NCBI GenBank assembly: GCA_003013855.2
Contig: PVNU02002855.1
Coordinates: forward strand, 84,934-148,933
Reading direction: 5' to 3'
DNA from: Liriodendron chinense
Taxonomy: Eukaryota > Streptophyta > Magnoliopsida > Magnoliales > Magnoliaceae
Length of the DNA: 64,000 nucleotides
Shown here: piece by piece, positions 21,773 to 33,176 of the stretch
How positions within the stretch are numbered: position 1 is the stretch's first letter
How the letters are laid out: each line of letters begins with the position of its first letter
Position numbers and translations under genes: made by a program
Notes under the pieces: generated by a model
The model's input: only the letters and a program-made list of their open reading frames with translations
Told to the model about the DNA's origin: nothing
Databases searched by the model: none

Positions 21773-22547
21773 GATGCCCCTCCGATGCGATGGGATGGAC
21801 ATCGCTTATCCATTGCATCGCGTCGGATTTTTGGGTCCCACTATAAATAAAAGGGTCTGGGTCATTTTCGTCATTTCACTCATTTCAGCGACCAGAGCTC
21901 TCTGCCAGCGCGTACAGAAAATCGGCAGCGTGTCGATTAATTATCGCCAGCGTGTCGATTAATTGCCTCGCGGGTGCAAAAAAATCTGGTTAGTGACTTT
22001 TTCGACGCGCTACCCTTAGTGCGTCCTGAAATGGGGACTTAGTGGTTTTCCAAATACTTGAACGCGCCATAGTCTCACGCGCAGATTAAGTGAGGTGCTG
22101 GGTCCAGCGCGTTGTATAATTACGGACTTTCTCATATATTGAACGCGCCAGACCCAGCGCGTAACCGCGTGTGTTTGAAGAAACCCATTTGATGGACGCA
22201 CTAGGGGGGCGCGCATGAAAATTTGAACTTAGTGAAATTTGACCTATTTATGTGATGCGCTAGGGCCAATGCGTATGTCTTTTGGGAATTTCGGATGCGC
22301 TAGGGCCGGCGTGTCCAAAAATGGTCTTTGACCAAATTGGTCGTTTTCTCGATGCGCCGGGCCTAGTTCGTTAATTTTTTTGGACTTTGTGAATTTTGTC
22401 CAATTTTCGAGCGCGTCGAGCCCAACGCGTACCCACTCCTTGACTCATGGTTTTGTTCAATTCCTTTGTGTTCTAACTAAGCATGCTCACTATTAACCGC
22501 CATGCCCATGTCCCTAGTCCAACGAATCATTTTCTTTGCAACAGGGG
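21773..22547. other. Unclassified stretch with promoter-like TATA and GCGCGTCGA words
   Basis: Contains CTATAAATAAAAG (TATA at 21842-21849) and many degenerate ACGCGC/GCGCGTC words like those in family X. It ends TTGCAACAGGGG directly before the Tat 5' LTR. Possibly the internal remains of the element that family X belongs to. Confidence 0.35.
21842..21849 (+). promoter_or_regulatory. TATA-box-like motif
   Basis: TATAAATA in a GC-richer setting (CCCACTATAAATAAAAGGG). No gene begins nearby, so it is probably a relic retrotransposon promoter. Confidence 0.3.
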
Positions 22548-22766
22548 TGTAGACACCCCACCTTCGGCTACACTGTTGGTAGAGATAGCTGGTTGAACGG
22601 AGGACCATACCCCCAAGTCCCAAGTCCAAACTCAGCCAAACTCACCCTTGTAAGCCCCATTCCATAGCCCAGTTCAAGCCTGAACCCAGTCAACCCAGTC
22701 CTAAAAATCACCCTGAAAAACCCCCCATAAAAAAGGCCAGTCAAAAAATCCCAAAAAAAGTCAAAC

Positions 22767-22925
22767 TCACTGAGTCAACTCGCTGAGTTAACCCGCTGAG
22801 TCAACCCGTCGAGTCAACCCGTCGAGTCAAAACACCGAGTCAACCCGTCGAGTCAACCCGTCGAGTCAAACCACTGAGTCGACCCGCTGAGTCAACTCAC
22901 TGAGTCGACCAGCGAGTCCAACAGC
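22767..22925. repeat. GAGTCAACCCGTC array in the LTR
   Basis: About ten imperfect ~14-bp units (GAGTCAACCCGTC, TGAGTCAACTCGC). They contain the GCN4-like TGAGTCA and, on the other strand, the W-box core TTGAC. The same array is in the 3' LTR at 45530-45690. A regulatory role is inference. Confidence 0.8.
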
Positions 22926-22974
22926 AGCCCCGAGGGAACGGCCGTACTCGCTGGAAACCGAGGAGCGACCGTAC

Positions 22975-22997
22975 GGGCGGCCCATGGCAGGCCGCCC
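22975..22997. promoter_or_regulatory. GC palindrome upstream of the LTR TATA box
   Basis: GGGCGGCC, 7-base loop CATGGCA, GGCCGCCC: a perfect 8-bp inverted repeat, 33 bp upstream of TATAAATA. Related palindromes are at 36583-36605, 41141-41163 and 45741-45763. Confidence 0.6.
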
Positions 22998-23029
22998 GGA
23001 AAAAATTACGAGAATGCCCCTCTCGCTGC

Positions 23030-23037
23030 TATAAATA
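23030..23037 (+). promoter_or_regulatory. TATA box of the Tat 5' LTR
   Basis: TATAAATA within CGCTGCTATAAATACCCC. The identical box is in the 3' LTR at 45798-45805. It sets the likely R start near 23060. Confidence 0.75.
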
Positions 23038-24081
23038 CCCCCCTCCCCTTCTCATTTCAACGGACCACTCAGCTAGAGAGAGCCCGTCCGTCTGAGTCAC
23101 CCTCCTTCATCCTTTAGCCCATTCCTTCACCAAGGAGAGCCCGAGTGAGGAGAGTCTAACCCTGGTCCAGCCCAGCCTGACCACTGGTCCAAGCCTCTCA
23201 AGCCATCTAAGTCCTAATCCAGCCACTCGAAGCCAATCCTTGCGACACCTCCGTCCACCCAGCTACTCATTTTCCAGCATCATCTCATTTGCATCTAGCA
23301 TAAGTGCAACATTTACTTTTCTTCCAACCCCCCTGCTTCACTACAAGCACCTTGATTACTCAAACACACATGCATATGTCTTTATATTAAGCACCTGTCA
23401 GTTCGAGCGTATGCTCTGGGCTTGCCCGTTGTTGGAACCTGCCCATCAGAAACTCTTACTGTTCAGACCTGCATTCATGCTTCACCATAAAACACCTTGA
23501 TCATTCAAGCACACTGCATACGTCTTATATTAAGCACCTGACAGTTCGAGCGTACGCTCTGGGCTTGCCCGTTGTTGGAACCTGCCCATCAGAAACTCTT
23601 ACTGTTCAGACCCGCATTCATGCATCATATCATACATGAGAATATACGAGGATTAAACTAGACTTTCAAGTATTCGATCGATTCTGTGAAGTAGAGACCG
23701 TACTTCGGTACGGGCAGTGTGTGGGGTGCTTAACCTCTTCCCACCCTGTAACCGTGATCCCTTACCTTGAATCTCTGACCACAGATCAACAGGAGTCATT
23801 TTAGAGGAGGGAATCTTCGGATTCCCTTCTCTAACGTTTCTACGGGGTCTAGCCGACTGTAGATTCGAAGTAACTGGCTAGTGGCGACTCTGGTCTTATA
23901 TAAATCCACTTAAACACATCCAGCTCAATACGACGACCAAACGAAGCCCTCGAGAACGAGGCAAGCCAGTGGCACAAACGACGATTTCGCACTCACGCAC
24001 CTCTTCTTCTTCTTCTTCCGAAAGGAAAGGGAGAACGACGTCGTGTGGGAGCGCGGGGAAAATCGGCGAGGGTCCACAGAA

Positions 24082-24099
24082 TGGCGACTCTGCTGGGGA
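24082..24099 (+). other. Primer-binding site, probably tRNA-Arg
   Basis: TGGCGACTCTGCTGGGGA, three bases after the LTR end. Its complement ends ...CAGAGTCGCCA, which fits the 3' end of a plant tRNA-Arg as I remember it and the usual choice of Tat/Ogre elements. Confidence 0.75.
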
Positions 24100-24373
24100 T
24101 AAGCTAGTCCCGTTAGTCGTGATCCGACTTGAAAACGGAATCCTTCCCGTACTTGAAAGTCATTAATCCTCATACAATCTCATCCGCATAGCATTCTACC
24201 CAAACCCAAACACAAAAAAAAAAAAATAGAAAATTCCAAAACCAAAAAAAATAGAAAATCCCAAAACCCAAAAAGAGTAGAGTACATTCCTCACCATTGC
24301 GCCTCCTCGGGCTCAACGTACGCGGAGACAACTTCCCTTCCGCAGCATAATCCGCACTCGGGCTCAGCAAGTC
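24100..24373 (+). other. Tat leader, with lost upstream gag start
   Basis: A-rich leader with several runs of 7-13 A (24209-24280). The gag frame stays open upstream of the first ATG back to ATT at 24296-24298 in the context CACCATTGCG, which looks like a mutated ACCATGGCG start. Confidence 0.5.
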
Positions 24374-26113
24374 ATGTCCGACCACGAAGAAGAAACTCAT
24401 CACTTCCCTGCTCTCGAAATAGCCGAAGCGCAACCTCCAGCGCAACAGCCCGTTGACAATACGCCAATCATACAAGAATTGGCACAAGGAATGAGAGCAA
24501 TGCAAGAAATGCTCTTGCAATTCATGCAAGCACAAACCACCGCAGCAGCCAACAATCAGGTTGGCCCAGTTCAGCAAGCTCAGCAGCCATGCCGGGTCCT
24601 CCCGGCCTCCAGTTCAAATCAAGCACAACCATCGGAGTCTGCCCAAGACTACCGACAACAGCCATCTCAGCCCTTCGCTGTGGGGCATCCTTCTCAATAT
24701 CTTCCTGCGACGACAAGGCCATCTCAGAGCACCTCCGTTGCAGGAACATCCAGTCAGCTTCCAGTCAATCTTGCAAACAACAATCTCAGTAGATCTCAGC
24801 ACGTCCCCGCCGATGGGACACCTTTTCAATTTCAGCACATCCCCGCCGATGGGATTTCAATTCAATTTCCAGCAACAGGGACAGCACTGGCGAATGCCCA
24901 CAATGGGGGTCAGTGTCAAGCCCACATCAATCAGCGGACAGTGGCGAATACCCAACAAGGGGGTCACTTCCCAGCATCTCAGCCTCCTGCAAACAGGAGC
25001 ACTTTTCAATTCCAGCACATCCCCGCCGATGGGATCCCAGTTAATTTTCAGCAATCTTCAATTCAGCAAAATCCAGTTAATTTCCAGCAATCTTCAATTC
25101 AGCAAAATCCAGTTAATTTCCAGCAAGTTCCAGTTCAACCTTCAGTACAGTCTCCAGTTCAGTTACCATCATTTCAAGCTCAAGTTCATCAGAATCCAGT
25201 TCAATCATCAAACCAATTTCAGCAACCCGCGGTTGCTTTTCAGCAAGCCCATAGGGTCGAAGACATCGACCCCTATGCTGAAGAAGAACATGCCTTACTC
25301 CAGGAGGCACCAGTCGCTCGAACAGATCACTCAGGACTGGACGAGTTGCGGGAGCAGTTCCAGATCTTGCAAAATCAGCTTCAGCGACAGCAAGGAATCG
25401 ACTTACCTTCGACCAAGTTCAGAGACTTGTGTCCTTTCCCAGATGCTCGAGTACCTCAAAACTTTGAGGTTCCAAAGTTCAAAAGATACGACGGCAGCGG
25501 TTGTCCCACAGCACATCTCAAGGCCTTCTGTGGAGAGCTGAGTGCAATCTCAGGAAACGAAGGGGCCCTCATTCGATTGTTCCAAAAATCTCTGAAGGGT
25601 GATGCCCTAGATTGGTACACTTCATTGGACTGCCACCGCATCAGAACATGGGAACAGCTCTCCCAGGCTTTCGTCGACAGATTCGCATATAATCTCAACA
25701 TGGCACCCAGAAGAGCCGACCTTGCAGCACTCAGGCAGAGGAGTGATGAAACACTATCAGCTTATGTGGGACGTTGGCGAGCTATGGCAGCCAGAATGCG
25801 GACACCCATCGACGATGAAGAACAAATCTCCATGATTGTTCATTCAACATACCCAGGCATATCCGGGTATCTCATCTCGCATCCATATGCGAATTTCTCA
25901 CAATTGATCCGTGCTGGAGAGCAAGTTGAAGCAGGAATCCGGGCCGGGACGATCTCCCCATGGCCTCATCAAGCCACTCCAGTCAAGAGGAACAGAGTGG
26001 AAGGAAGACCTATCGGGCACGGGAATGGAAACCGCAATGGTTCTCCTCCCCGCCCAACAGAGGTAAACAACATCAACACTGCTGCTCAAGGAAATCAACG
26101 TGCTCCCCCATAA
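24374..26113 (+). pseudogene. gag: Tat gag, first part (579 residues), ended by a stop codon
   Basis: A long Q/P/S-rich N-terminal half has internal tandem repeats. FQHIPADGI occurs four times at about residues 150-220, and NFQQSSIQQNPV two to three times at about 220-250. It is followed by the retrotransposon gag domain (about 365-480; GDALDWYTSLDCHRIRTWEQ, DRFAYNL). Gag forms the virus-like particle. TAA at 26111-26113 interrupts the frame, but the same frame stays open beyond it to 29047, so it is one recent nonsense change. The reported ATG is probably internal. Confidence 0.9.
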
Positions 26114-26305
26114 GGACGTCAACAGTATCAGCAGAATCAAGTTCAGCATCAGCCTCAGCGATATCAGCCACAACCGAATCCTCAGCCACAGCCACCTCGA
26201 CAACAGCAGCAGTTCAGGGGAAATGGCCAATACTCATACCAGAACAGGCAGAATTACAGGGAGTTCAGGAAGTTCACTCCACTCAGTCAACCACTTAGTC
26301 AAATC

Positions 26306-29047
26306 ATGACTACGCTGGTACAAAAGCAGTTACTCACTCTGATGACACCTAGGCCTCCGCCTCATCCTCTGCCTCCAAATTACCGAGAAAATGAGTACTG
26401 TGCCTACCATCAAGGGCGTGGCCACGCCACTGACCGATGCTATACTTTGAAGAATGCCATACAAGACCTGATTGATGACCGCAAGATCGTCATCTCGGTC
26501 CCTGGAACTTCTCCAGCAGCTTCCACCAACATCCTTCAGAATCCTCTGCCTCAGCATCCAACGGACCCCAGTTCGTCTCGTGGCCCTGCCGTCAATAGTA
26601 TAGAAGAAGGGGACCATATCGATCGCTTCTTCTCCCCTATTCAGTCCATTCATACCTACACCTATGAGCCAACAAATCCTCCTCCAGTCTTGCAAGGGGC
26701 AAGTCCCTTTCTTCCTTCAGTCTCCGAGCCAGTAGTGCTTGAAGGAGCACCTCCATATGATATACCAGTTGTTCAAGGGGCACCTTACAACCATTCAAGC
26801 TGGGAACCAGTCGTCCTGGAAGGAGCACAATCATACATTGAGCCCACATACGAACCTGTCATCTTGCAAGGGGCAACTCCAGAACAATCCAATCCGCAAT
26901 GGAAGGATTATACTCATCAACAGCAAGAGCCCGTTGTCTTGGAAGGATCTCTTCCAGTCAAGCCTGTCATATTGCAAGGGGCAAGTCCCGGAGGCATATC
27001 AATCACGCTACGGCAGCTCGGACGAACAGAGAAACCTCCTGCCATATCAAGAGGACCAGTATTCATTCCATGGGAGCCTCCTGCCCCAGGAACAGTCAAG
27101 CCAGGACCACGACCTTATGTGGTCTATGAAGACAAGCCTCGATACTACCCCTTCAGCACAGGCAACAATGTAGTTCTCAAGGCAAAAGCTCTATACGAGG
27201 AAGATCTGGTACCCACACCAGCACCGTTGCAAGAACCAGTGGTCCTAGAAGGCAAAAGGGAGGAAAACTACAAAGAGGTTCCATGGCACTATCCAGAATG
27301 TGCGGAAGTGGGAAACATGAATCCCAACGGGCGTTGCATCCGAAGAGATAATCAAAACAGAGGAGATCCCAAAGGCGTCCTCTCAGGCCTCGGCAGCAAA
27401 AATGAAGCCGCATACGATGTAGCAACTCAGCTCAAGTCAATCCCTGCACAAATCTCAGTATGGGAGCTACTCTGCACATCTCGCATACACCGAGAAATGT
27501 TTGCCAAGACTTTGAATGATGCTCATGTCTCCTCCGATACGGCACCAGAGATGATAGCATTGATGATTGGACAGCTACTGGCTCCGCGCGCCATCACCTT
27601 CACCGATAATGAGTTGCCACCAGAGGGACGAGATCATGGGCGATCCCTCAACATAGCCTTACGATACAAAGACCTCTGTGTTCCGCTGGTCCTTATCGAT
27701 AATGGCTCAAGCTTAAATGTCTGCCCACTCAAGACCACGGAACGCTTGGGAATCAGTCCTTCTTCATTCCGACCCAGCACCATATGCGTCAGAGCATTTG
27801 ACAACACCCGCCGATCAGTGGAAGGGGAGGTCGACATAGAGGTACAGATAGGTCCAGAAGTTTCTACCATCACATTCCAAATCTTGGATATATCAGCCTC
27901 TTTCAACATGCTGCTCGGACGACCGTGGCTGCACAAGGTTGGAGCTGTGCCATCAACCCTGCATCAACGAGTGAAGTATATCTGTGGAAATCAAGTGATC
28001 TCTATCCATGCAGAGAAGGAGCTCATCATTCCTTCCAATGCTGCTGCCACTGAACCAGACATCCCGGTCATCGATATCCAACACTCTAAAGAAGACATCC
28101 CATTTCACAGTTTCGAATTCGAGACTGTGAACTCTATCGCCAATCCAGAACCGATAAGGGTGGACCGTGTCTTTTCACCGGCAGAGCGTCTGAGCCTCAA
28201 ATACCGAATGAAGAACCACTTCAAGTCCAGAAAGGTACCGATGGTATATAACCAACGTAAGTGGGGACTCGGATACAGGGCAACCTTCATGGACAAGAGA
28301 AGGAAGAAATTTCGGTGCTCACCCATCCAATTCGTCAAGCCAGGAGAACCTTGCAAAGATCCAGGAGGGAATCAACCGACTGCACTACACAAAGGCCTTC
28401 CGATGAGCCTAGCTTGGGCCACGTGGCCCCCCATTCGATGGGATCAGATTCTCGAACCATCTAAGCCTCCAGAAGAAGAAGAAAATGATAAAGACGAAGA
28501 AGGAAGACAAATACAGCAGCTTCAGGACCAGGTTACTCTGACACCTGCTCCCAACCAAGGGCACAACTTGCCCACTTCAATCAACCAGGGGCACAACCTG
28601 CCCACTTCAATCAGCAAGGGGCACGACTCGCCCATCTCATCACCAATTAGCAAGGGGCACGACTTGCCCATCTCTGCAAAGTCAACGTCATCAATCATCA
28701 GCCAGGGGCAGAAGCAACCCATCCATTGGACCAAGAAAGGGAAGTGGCCAGCCCTAGATTGGTCTGATGTCCAGGTTCCAAACTTGTGTCTAGCTGTGGA
28801 ACCAGACGAACTGCAATGCGAGGTAAGTGATCCGGGAGGGACTGAGTACGACTCAGATCCCGAATCTGACCAGCAAGAAGTCATGGTCATTGGGCCAGAT
28901 CGTGACTCTTCGCTCAAATCATCAACCCCCACCTCTTCAGGGGAGGAAGTGTGGGGTCCTGAATGGTCCTCTGTTCCCCTAACTTTTGAATCAGCCAAAG
29001 AGCCATCTGAGAGCTCTGGCTTCCAAAAAAAAAAAATGCCTGTTTAA
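26306..29047 (+). pseudogene. gag-pro: Tat gag C-terminus and aspartic protease (913-residue frame)
   Basis: Same frame as the gag ORF, with open sequence from 26114. Order: a C/H finger-like motif (YCAYHQGRGHATDRCYTLK, about 28-46), a repeat region with seven EPVVLEGA/PVILQGAS-type units (about 125-235), and the aspartic protease with LIDNGSSLNV (about 463-472) and MLLGRPWLH (about 534). A tail carries four or more GHNLPTSINQ-type repeats (about 750-795). DNGSSLN in place of DTG/DSG is usual for this lineage. The frame stops at 29047 just after a 12-A run; coding continues in another frame. Confidence 0.9.
29025..29036 (+). other. 12-A run where the frame changes between protease and RT
   Basis: Twelve consecutive A. 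Upstream the protease frame ends 11 bases later. Downstream the RT frame is open from the run onward. It could be an indel in a homopolymer (mutation or sequencing) or a true slippery site. Confidence 0.7.
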
Positions 29048-29094
29048 GCAGCGACCGGAACTTTGGAACAAGTTGGGATCAATCATGGTCTGCA

Positions 29095-31288
29095 ATGCCC
29101 GCTTGTTCAAAGTCCCGCGAATTTCGAAAAGCCAAAAAAATAAAAAACTTTCAAAAACCAAAAACATCTAGCATCTCAATTTCAGAAAAATCTCAAAAAT
29201 CAAAAAATATTTCTTTCCCTGCATTCAATAGTGTGCCAAGTTCTTCTAAAGAGTCGCATGAGTTTGAAGTCGAATCATATGATTTCGACATCGAATTAGA
29301 CTTTGAGCTCATGGGTCTGGACGAAGCTCGGGACGAGGAAGATGATGATCCAGCTCCCGAACTAGAGGATCTCCTCAAAAAGTTCGAATCTAAAGCCAAT
29401 GTTGTAGCCGATGATTTCGAGATAGTAAACTTGGGGACACCTGAGATCCCTAGGGAAGTACGCATTGGAAAATCGTTGCCACCTGAGATGAAACAGAAAA
29501 TGATAGAGTTCCTAGCTCCAAGATTGTCCAACTTCGCGTTCTCATATGAAGACATGCCGGGGCTCGATGAAGAGCTCGTTGTACACCATCTGCCAACTAA
29601 GGCAGATATGAAGCCAGTGAAGCAAAAACTCCGAAGAATGAAGCCAGAATGGGCTCTGAAAGTCCGAGATGAAGTCATCAAGCAGTACAACGCGGGATTC
29701 TTGGTAGTCTCCAACTACCCTGAATGGCTCGCCAACATCGTACCAGTACCGAAGAAGGACGGCAAGGTTCGAATGTGCATCGACTTCCGAGATCTCAACA
29801 AAGCCAGTCCAAAAGATGACTTCCCTTTGCCACATATCGACACTCTAGTCGATAACACTGCAGGATACAAGATCTTCTCATTCATGGACGGGTTCTCAGG
29901 TTACAATCAGATCAAGATGGCCGTCGAAGATCGTGAGAAGACAGCATTTATCACTCCCTGGGGAACCTTCTTACAGGGTAATGCCGTTCGGTCTGAAGAA
30001 CGCAGGAGCAACATATCAGCGAGCAATGACAGCACTATTCCACGACATGATGAACAAAGAGCTCGAAGTATATGTGGACGACATGATCGTCAAATCTCGC
30101 ACAATTGAAGGACACTTTGAAGATCTGAAGAAGTTATTCAACAGATTAGAAAAGTACAAGCTCCGACTCAACCCTCAGAAATGTGTCTTCGGTGCAATGG
30201 GAGGTAAGCTCCTAGGCTTTATGGTGAGCGAGGATGGCATCAGGGTCGACGAGACCAAAACCAGAGCAATCATCGAGATGCCCCCTCCTAGAACAGAGAA
30301 AGAAATTCGTGGCTTTCCTCGGCAGAATTCAATACATCAGTCGCTTCATCGCACAGCTCACACCTATCTGTGAGCCCATATTCAAGCTCCTTCGGAAGAA
30401 CGTCCCAAAAGAATGGAATGATGATTGCCAAGTCGCCTTCGATCGCATCAAGAGATATCTCATGAATCCTCCAGTCCTAGTGCCGCCCACTCCTGGACGA
30501 CCACTATTGTTATACATCTCGGTAGCAGCAGAAGCCATTGGCTGTGTCCTCGGCCAGCACGACGAGACCGGGAAGAAAGAACAAGCAATATACTATTTGA
30601 GCCGGAAGTTCACCGACTACGAGACCAGGTATTCCCCGATCGAGAAGACTTGCCTCGCCCTAGTCTGGGCAACTCAGCGACTCCGTCAATACATGATTGC
30701 ATTCCCTATTCTCCTCCTCGCTCACATGGATCCGCTCAAGTACCTGTTCGAGAAGCCGGCACTCACTGGAAGGATAGCTAAATGGCAGCTACTCTTGTCC
30801 TGAGTTCGACATCACCTATGTCACTCAAAAGGCAATCAAGGGACAGGCCCTCGCCGATCATCTTGCGGCTCACTCTCTCCTGGACTATCAGCCGCTCAAG
30901 ACATTCTTCCCTGATGAAGATCTCTTGCTCATTGAAGAGGAAGAAAAGAAGAAAAAAGATGAGTGGACGTTATTCTTCGACGGCGCAGCAAATTCTAAAG
31001 GGAGTGGTATTGGAGCAATCCTCTACTCTCCAGATGATGTCCCTATTCCTATCTCGAGGCGCATCGCATTCGAGTGCACCAACAACATGGCAGAGTACGA
31101 AGCATGCATCGCTGGCTTAAGGGAAGCCATAATCTTGGGCGTCAAGAAGCTACGAGTATTTGGAGACTCACAGCTTATCATCAATCAGACCAATGGCGAA
31201 TGGAAGACCAAAGACGAGAAGTTGATACCATATCATGTGTATCTTGACAATCTGATCGAAGAATTCAAGGGAAATCACCTTCTCATAC
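29095..31288 (+). pseudogene. pol (RT-RH): Tat reverse transcriptase and dual RNase H, frameshifted
   Basis: The N-terminal linker starts in the frame open from 29037. RT motifs are LRRMKPEWALKVRDEVIKQY, VPVPKKDGKVRMCIDFRDLN, FSFMDGFSGYNQI and YVDD at 30071-30082. A first (Ty3-type) RNase H follows at about 30490-30700. A second, archaeal-type RNase H at about 30961-31290 has FFDGAANSKGSGIGAIL, NNMAEYEACIAGL and FGDSQLIINQ. Two RNase H domains mark the Tat lineage. The frame is broken near 29968-29973 (two bases lost), at about 30317 (one extra base), at 30801 (one extra base) and near 31287. The catalytic residues seen are all present, so decay is recent. Confidence 0.92.
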
Positions 31289-32701
31289 ATGCCCAGAGCC
31301 AAGAACCAGTTTGCAGATGCTCTCGCCACGCTCGCATCAATGCTCGAGATCCCAAAAGGAGCTTCAGAATGGGAGCTCACAGTCGAAATTCAAGAAGAAC
31401 CTGCTTTTTGCCTGCAAATAGAAGAAGCCGAAGCTGTCCCTGACAAACCCTGGTATGCCGACATCAAGCAATATCTCGAAACCCAGGAGTATCCAGAATC
31501 AGCAACAGCAACAGATCGCCGAACCATCCAACGTTTGGCCGGCCAGTTCACCATCAGTGGCGAAGTTCTCTACAAGCGATCCTATAATCACATCCTCCTC
31601 CGATGCGTCGATGAAACAGAAGCTGCAAAGATCATGAAAGAAATACACGAAGGAATCTGTGGCCCACACATGAATGGGCACATGATGGCAAAGAAGATTC
31701 TACGACTCGGCTACTACTGGCTCACCATGGAGACAGACTGTTGCAAGCACGTCAGAAAATGCTTCAAGTGTCAAGAGCATGCGAATCAAATCCATGCCCC
31801 ATCATCAGAGTTATACAACCTGACCACCCCCTGGCCCTTCTCCATGTGGGGACTCGACATCATCGGCAAGATCAGTCCCAAAGCATCAAATGGTCACGAG
31901 TACATACTTGTGGCAGTCGACTACTTCACCAAGTGGGTAGAGGCAGCCTCCTACACCACGATTGCAGCATCTCAAGTGATCAAATTCATGAAGAACAACA
32001 TCATATGCCGGTATGGAATCCCTAATGCCATCATCACAGATAATGGGACCCCGTTCGTCAACAAGAAGATGGATGACTTCCTCAGCAAGTTCAAGATCCA
32101 ACGTCATCGATCAAGCCCCTACCGTCCCCAGATGAATGGTGGGGTAGAAGCCGCAAACAAGACAATCGTCAGGATACTCGAGAAGATGGTCGTGACCTAT
32201 CGAGATTGGTCAGATATGCTCCCATATGCACTTTGGGCCTATCGAACGTCTGTACGGTCTGCTACGGGCGTTACTCCTTTCGAGCTTACTTATGGAATGG
32301 AAGCAGTTCTACCAGTCGAGGTGGAAATACCATCACTTCGGGTGTTATTAGAAAGCGGAATTGAAGAAGGAGAATGGCAACGGGCCAGATTCGATCAGTT
32401 GCAGCTAGCAGATGAGAAGCGCATGCGTGCACTAAGTCATTCACAATGTTATCAGAAAAGGATCGCTCGGGCTTACAACAAGAGAGTCCGGAAAAGAAGT
32501 TTCAAGGTAGGCGACATAGTCATGAAGAAGATTCTACCGTCGCACCTTCCAGATCCCAGAGGAAAGTTCAAACCCTCGTGGGACGGGCCGCTGATCGTCA
32601 GAGAAGTACTTCCCGGAGGCGCCCTCAGACTCACCAGCATGAGAGGGGTGGATCTTCCTGAGCCAACCAACGCCGACAACGTGAAGATCTTTCACGGGTA
32701 A
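31289..32701 (+). CDS. pol (INT): Tat integrase (470-residue open frame)
   Basis: The frame is open to 32701. An H-H-C-C zinc domain (GPHMNGHMMAKK ... CCKHVRKCFKCQEH) at about residues 125-168 is followed by the DDE core: WGLDIIGKI (about 187), ITDNGTPF (about 248) and the Glu in NGGVEAANK (about 287). After the core comes GVTPFELTYGMEAVLPVEVE, usual for Tat. There is no chromodomain; the protein ends KIFHG. Integrase joins the cDNA ends to host DNA in the nucleus. It is part of the broken polyprotein, so it is probably not made alone, although this segment itself is intact. Confidence 0.9.
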   Translation: MPRAKNQFADALATLASMLEIPKGASEWELTVEIQEEPAFCLQIEEAEAVPDKPWYADIKQYLETQEYPESATATDRRTIQRLAGQFTISGEVLYKRSYNHILLRCVDETEAAKIMKEIHEGICGPHMNGHMMAKKILRLGYYWLTMETDCCKHVRKCFKCQEHANQIHAPSSELYNLTTPWPFSMWGLDIIGKISPKASNGHEYILVAVDYFTKWVEAASYTTIAASQVIKFMKNNIICRYGIPNAIITDNGTPFVNKKMDDFLSKFKIQRHRSSPYRPQMNGGVEAANKTIVRILEKMVVTYRDWSDMLPYALWAYRTSVRSATGVTPFELTYGMEAVLPVEVEIPSLRVLLESGIEEGEWQRARFDQLQLADEKRMRALSHSQCYQKRIARAYNKRVRKRSFKVGDIVMKKILPSHLPDPRGKFKPSWDGPLIVREVLPGGALRLTSMRGVDLPEPTNADNVKIFHG

Positions 32702-33176
32702 GTCATTCTGACCTTATCAAGAGTTACTTTAATAGAGCTGAAGTCAAGAGGTCGAAGCTAAGACCTCTGAGAAATCATTCCCGTCCACCAACAAGTGTTT
32801 CAAATAAGGGGACTCCAAAAGAGAAAATACAAAAAAAGGGGGGGGGGGGATTAAAAAAGGGACAAAAAAAAAGAGAGAAAAAGAATACAGAAGAAAAAGA
32901 AAAAAAAAGAGAAAAGAGAAAAAGGGAAGCCAAAGCAAGGCACTCAAGAAAAAAAAATCAATCCAAGAAACACAGTCATCCATCCATTCATTTCAGAGGG
33001 GTCTTTAGCAAAGACCGACAGCTCTATTATCGTAGCTCAGGATAAAGGCTGAAAGACTGCCATCGGCCGGCAACGACAGATTCCCGACCTCTAGCCGCCG
33101 CAGTTATCTAGAGATCCAGAAAAGAAAAAGAAAAAAAAAAGAAGAAAAAAGAAAATGTGTGCCTAAACAAAGAGGG
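32702..33176 (+). other. A-rich post-integrase spacer
   Basis: Purine tracts (G-run at 32837-32849, many AAAGAAAA runs) and no coding sequence. Opposite-strand ORFs here are poly-F/S artefacts of the tracts. Confidence 0.6.

Larger units (their letters stand above)
22548..24078 (+). repeat. Tat 5' LTR
   Basis: TGTAGACACCCCACC ... GGGTCCACA, 1531 bp. It contains the GAGTCAAC array (22767-22925), a GC palindrome (22975-22997) and a TATA box (23030-23037). It also contains a direct duplication of about 150 bp holding CAGTTCGAGCGTATGCTC (near 23396 and 23541), and an internal GTGGCGACTCTG resembling the primer site (23881). Confidence 0.93.
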
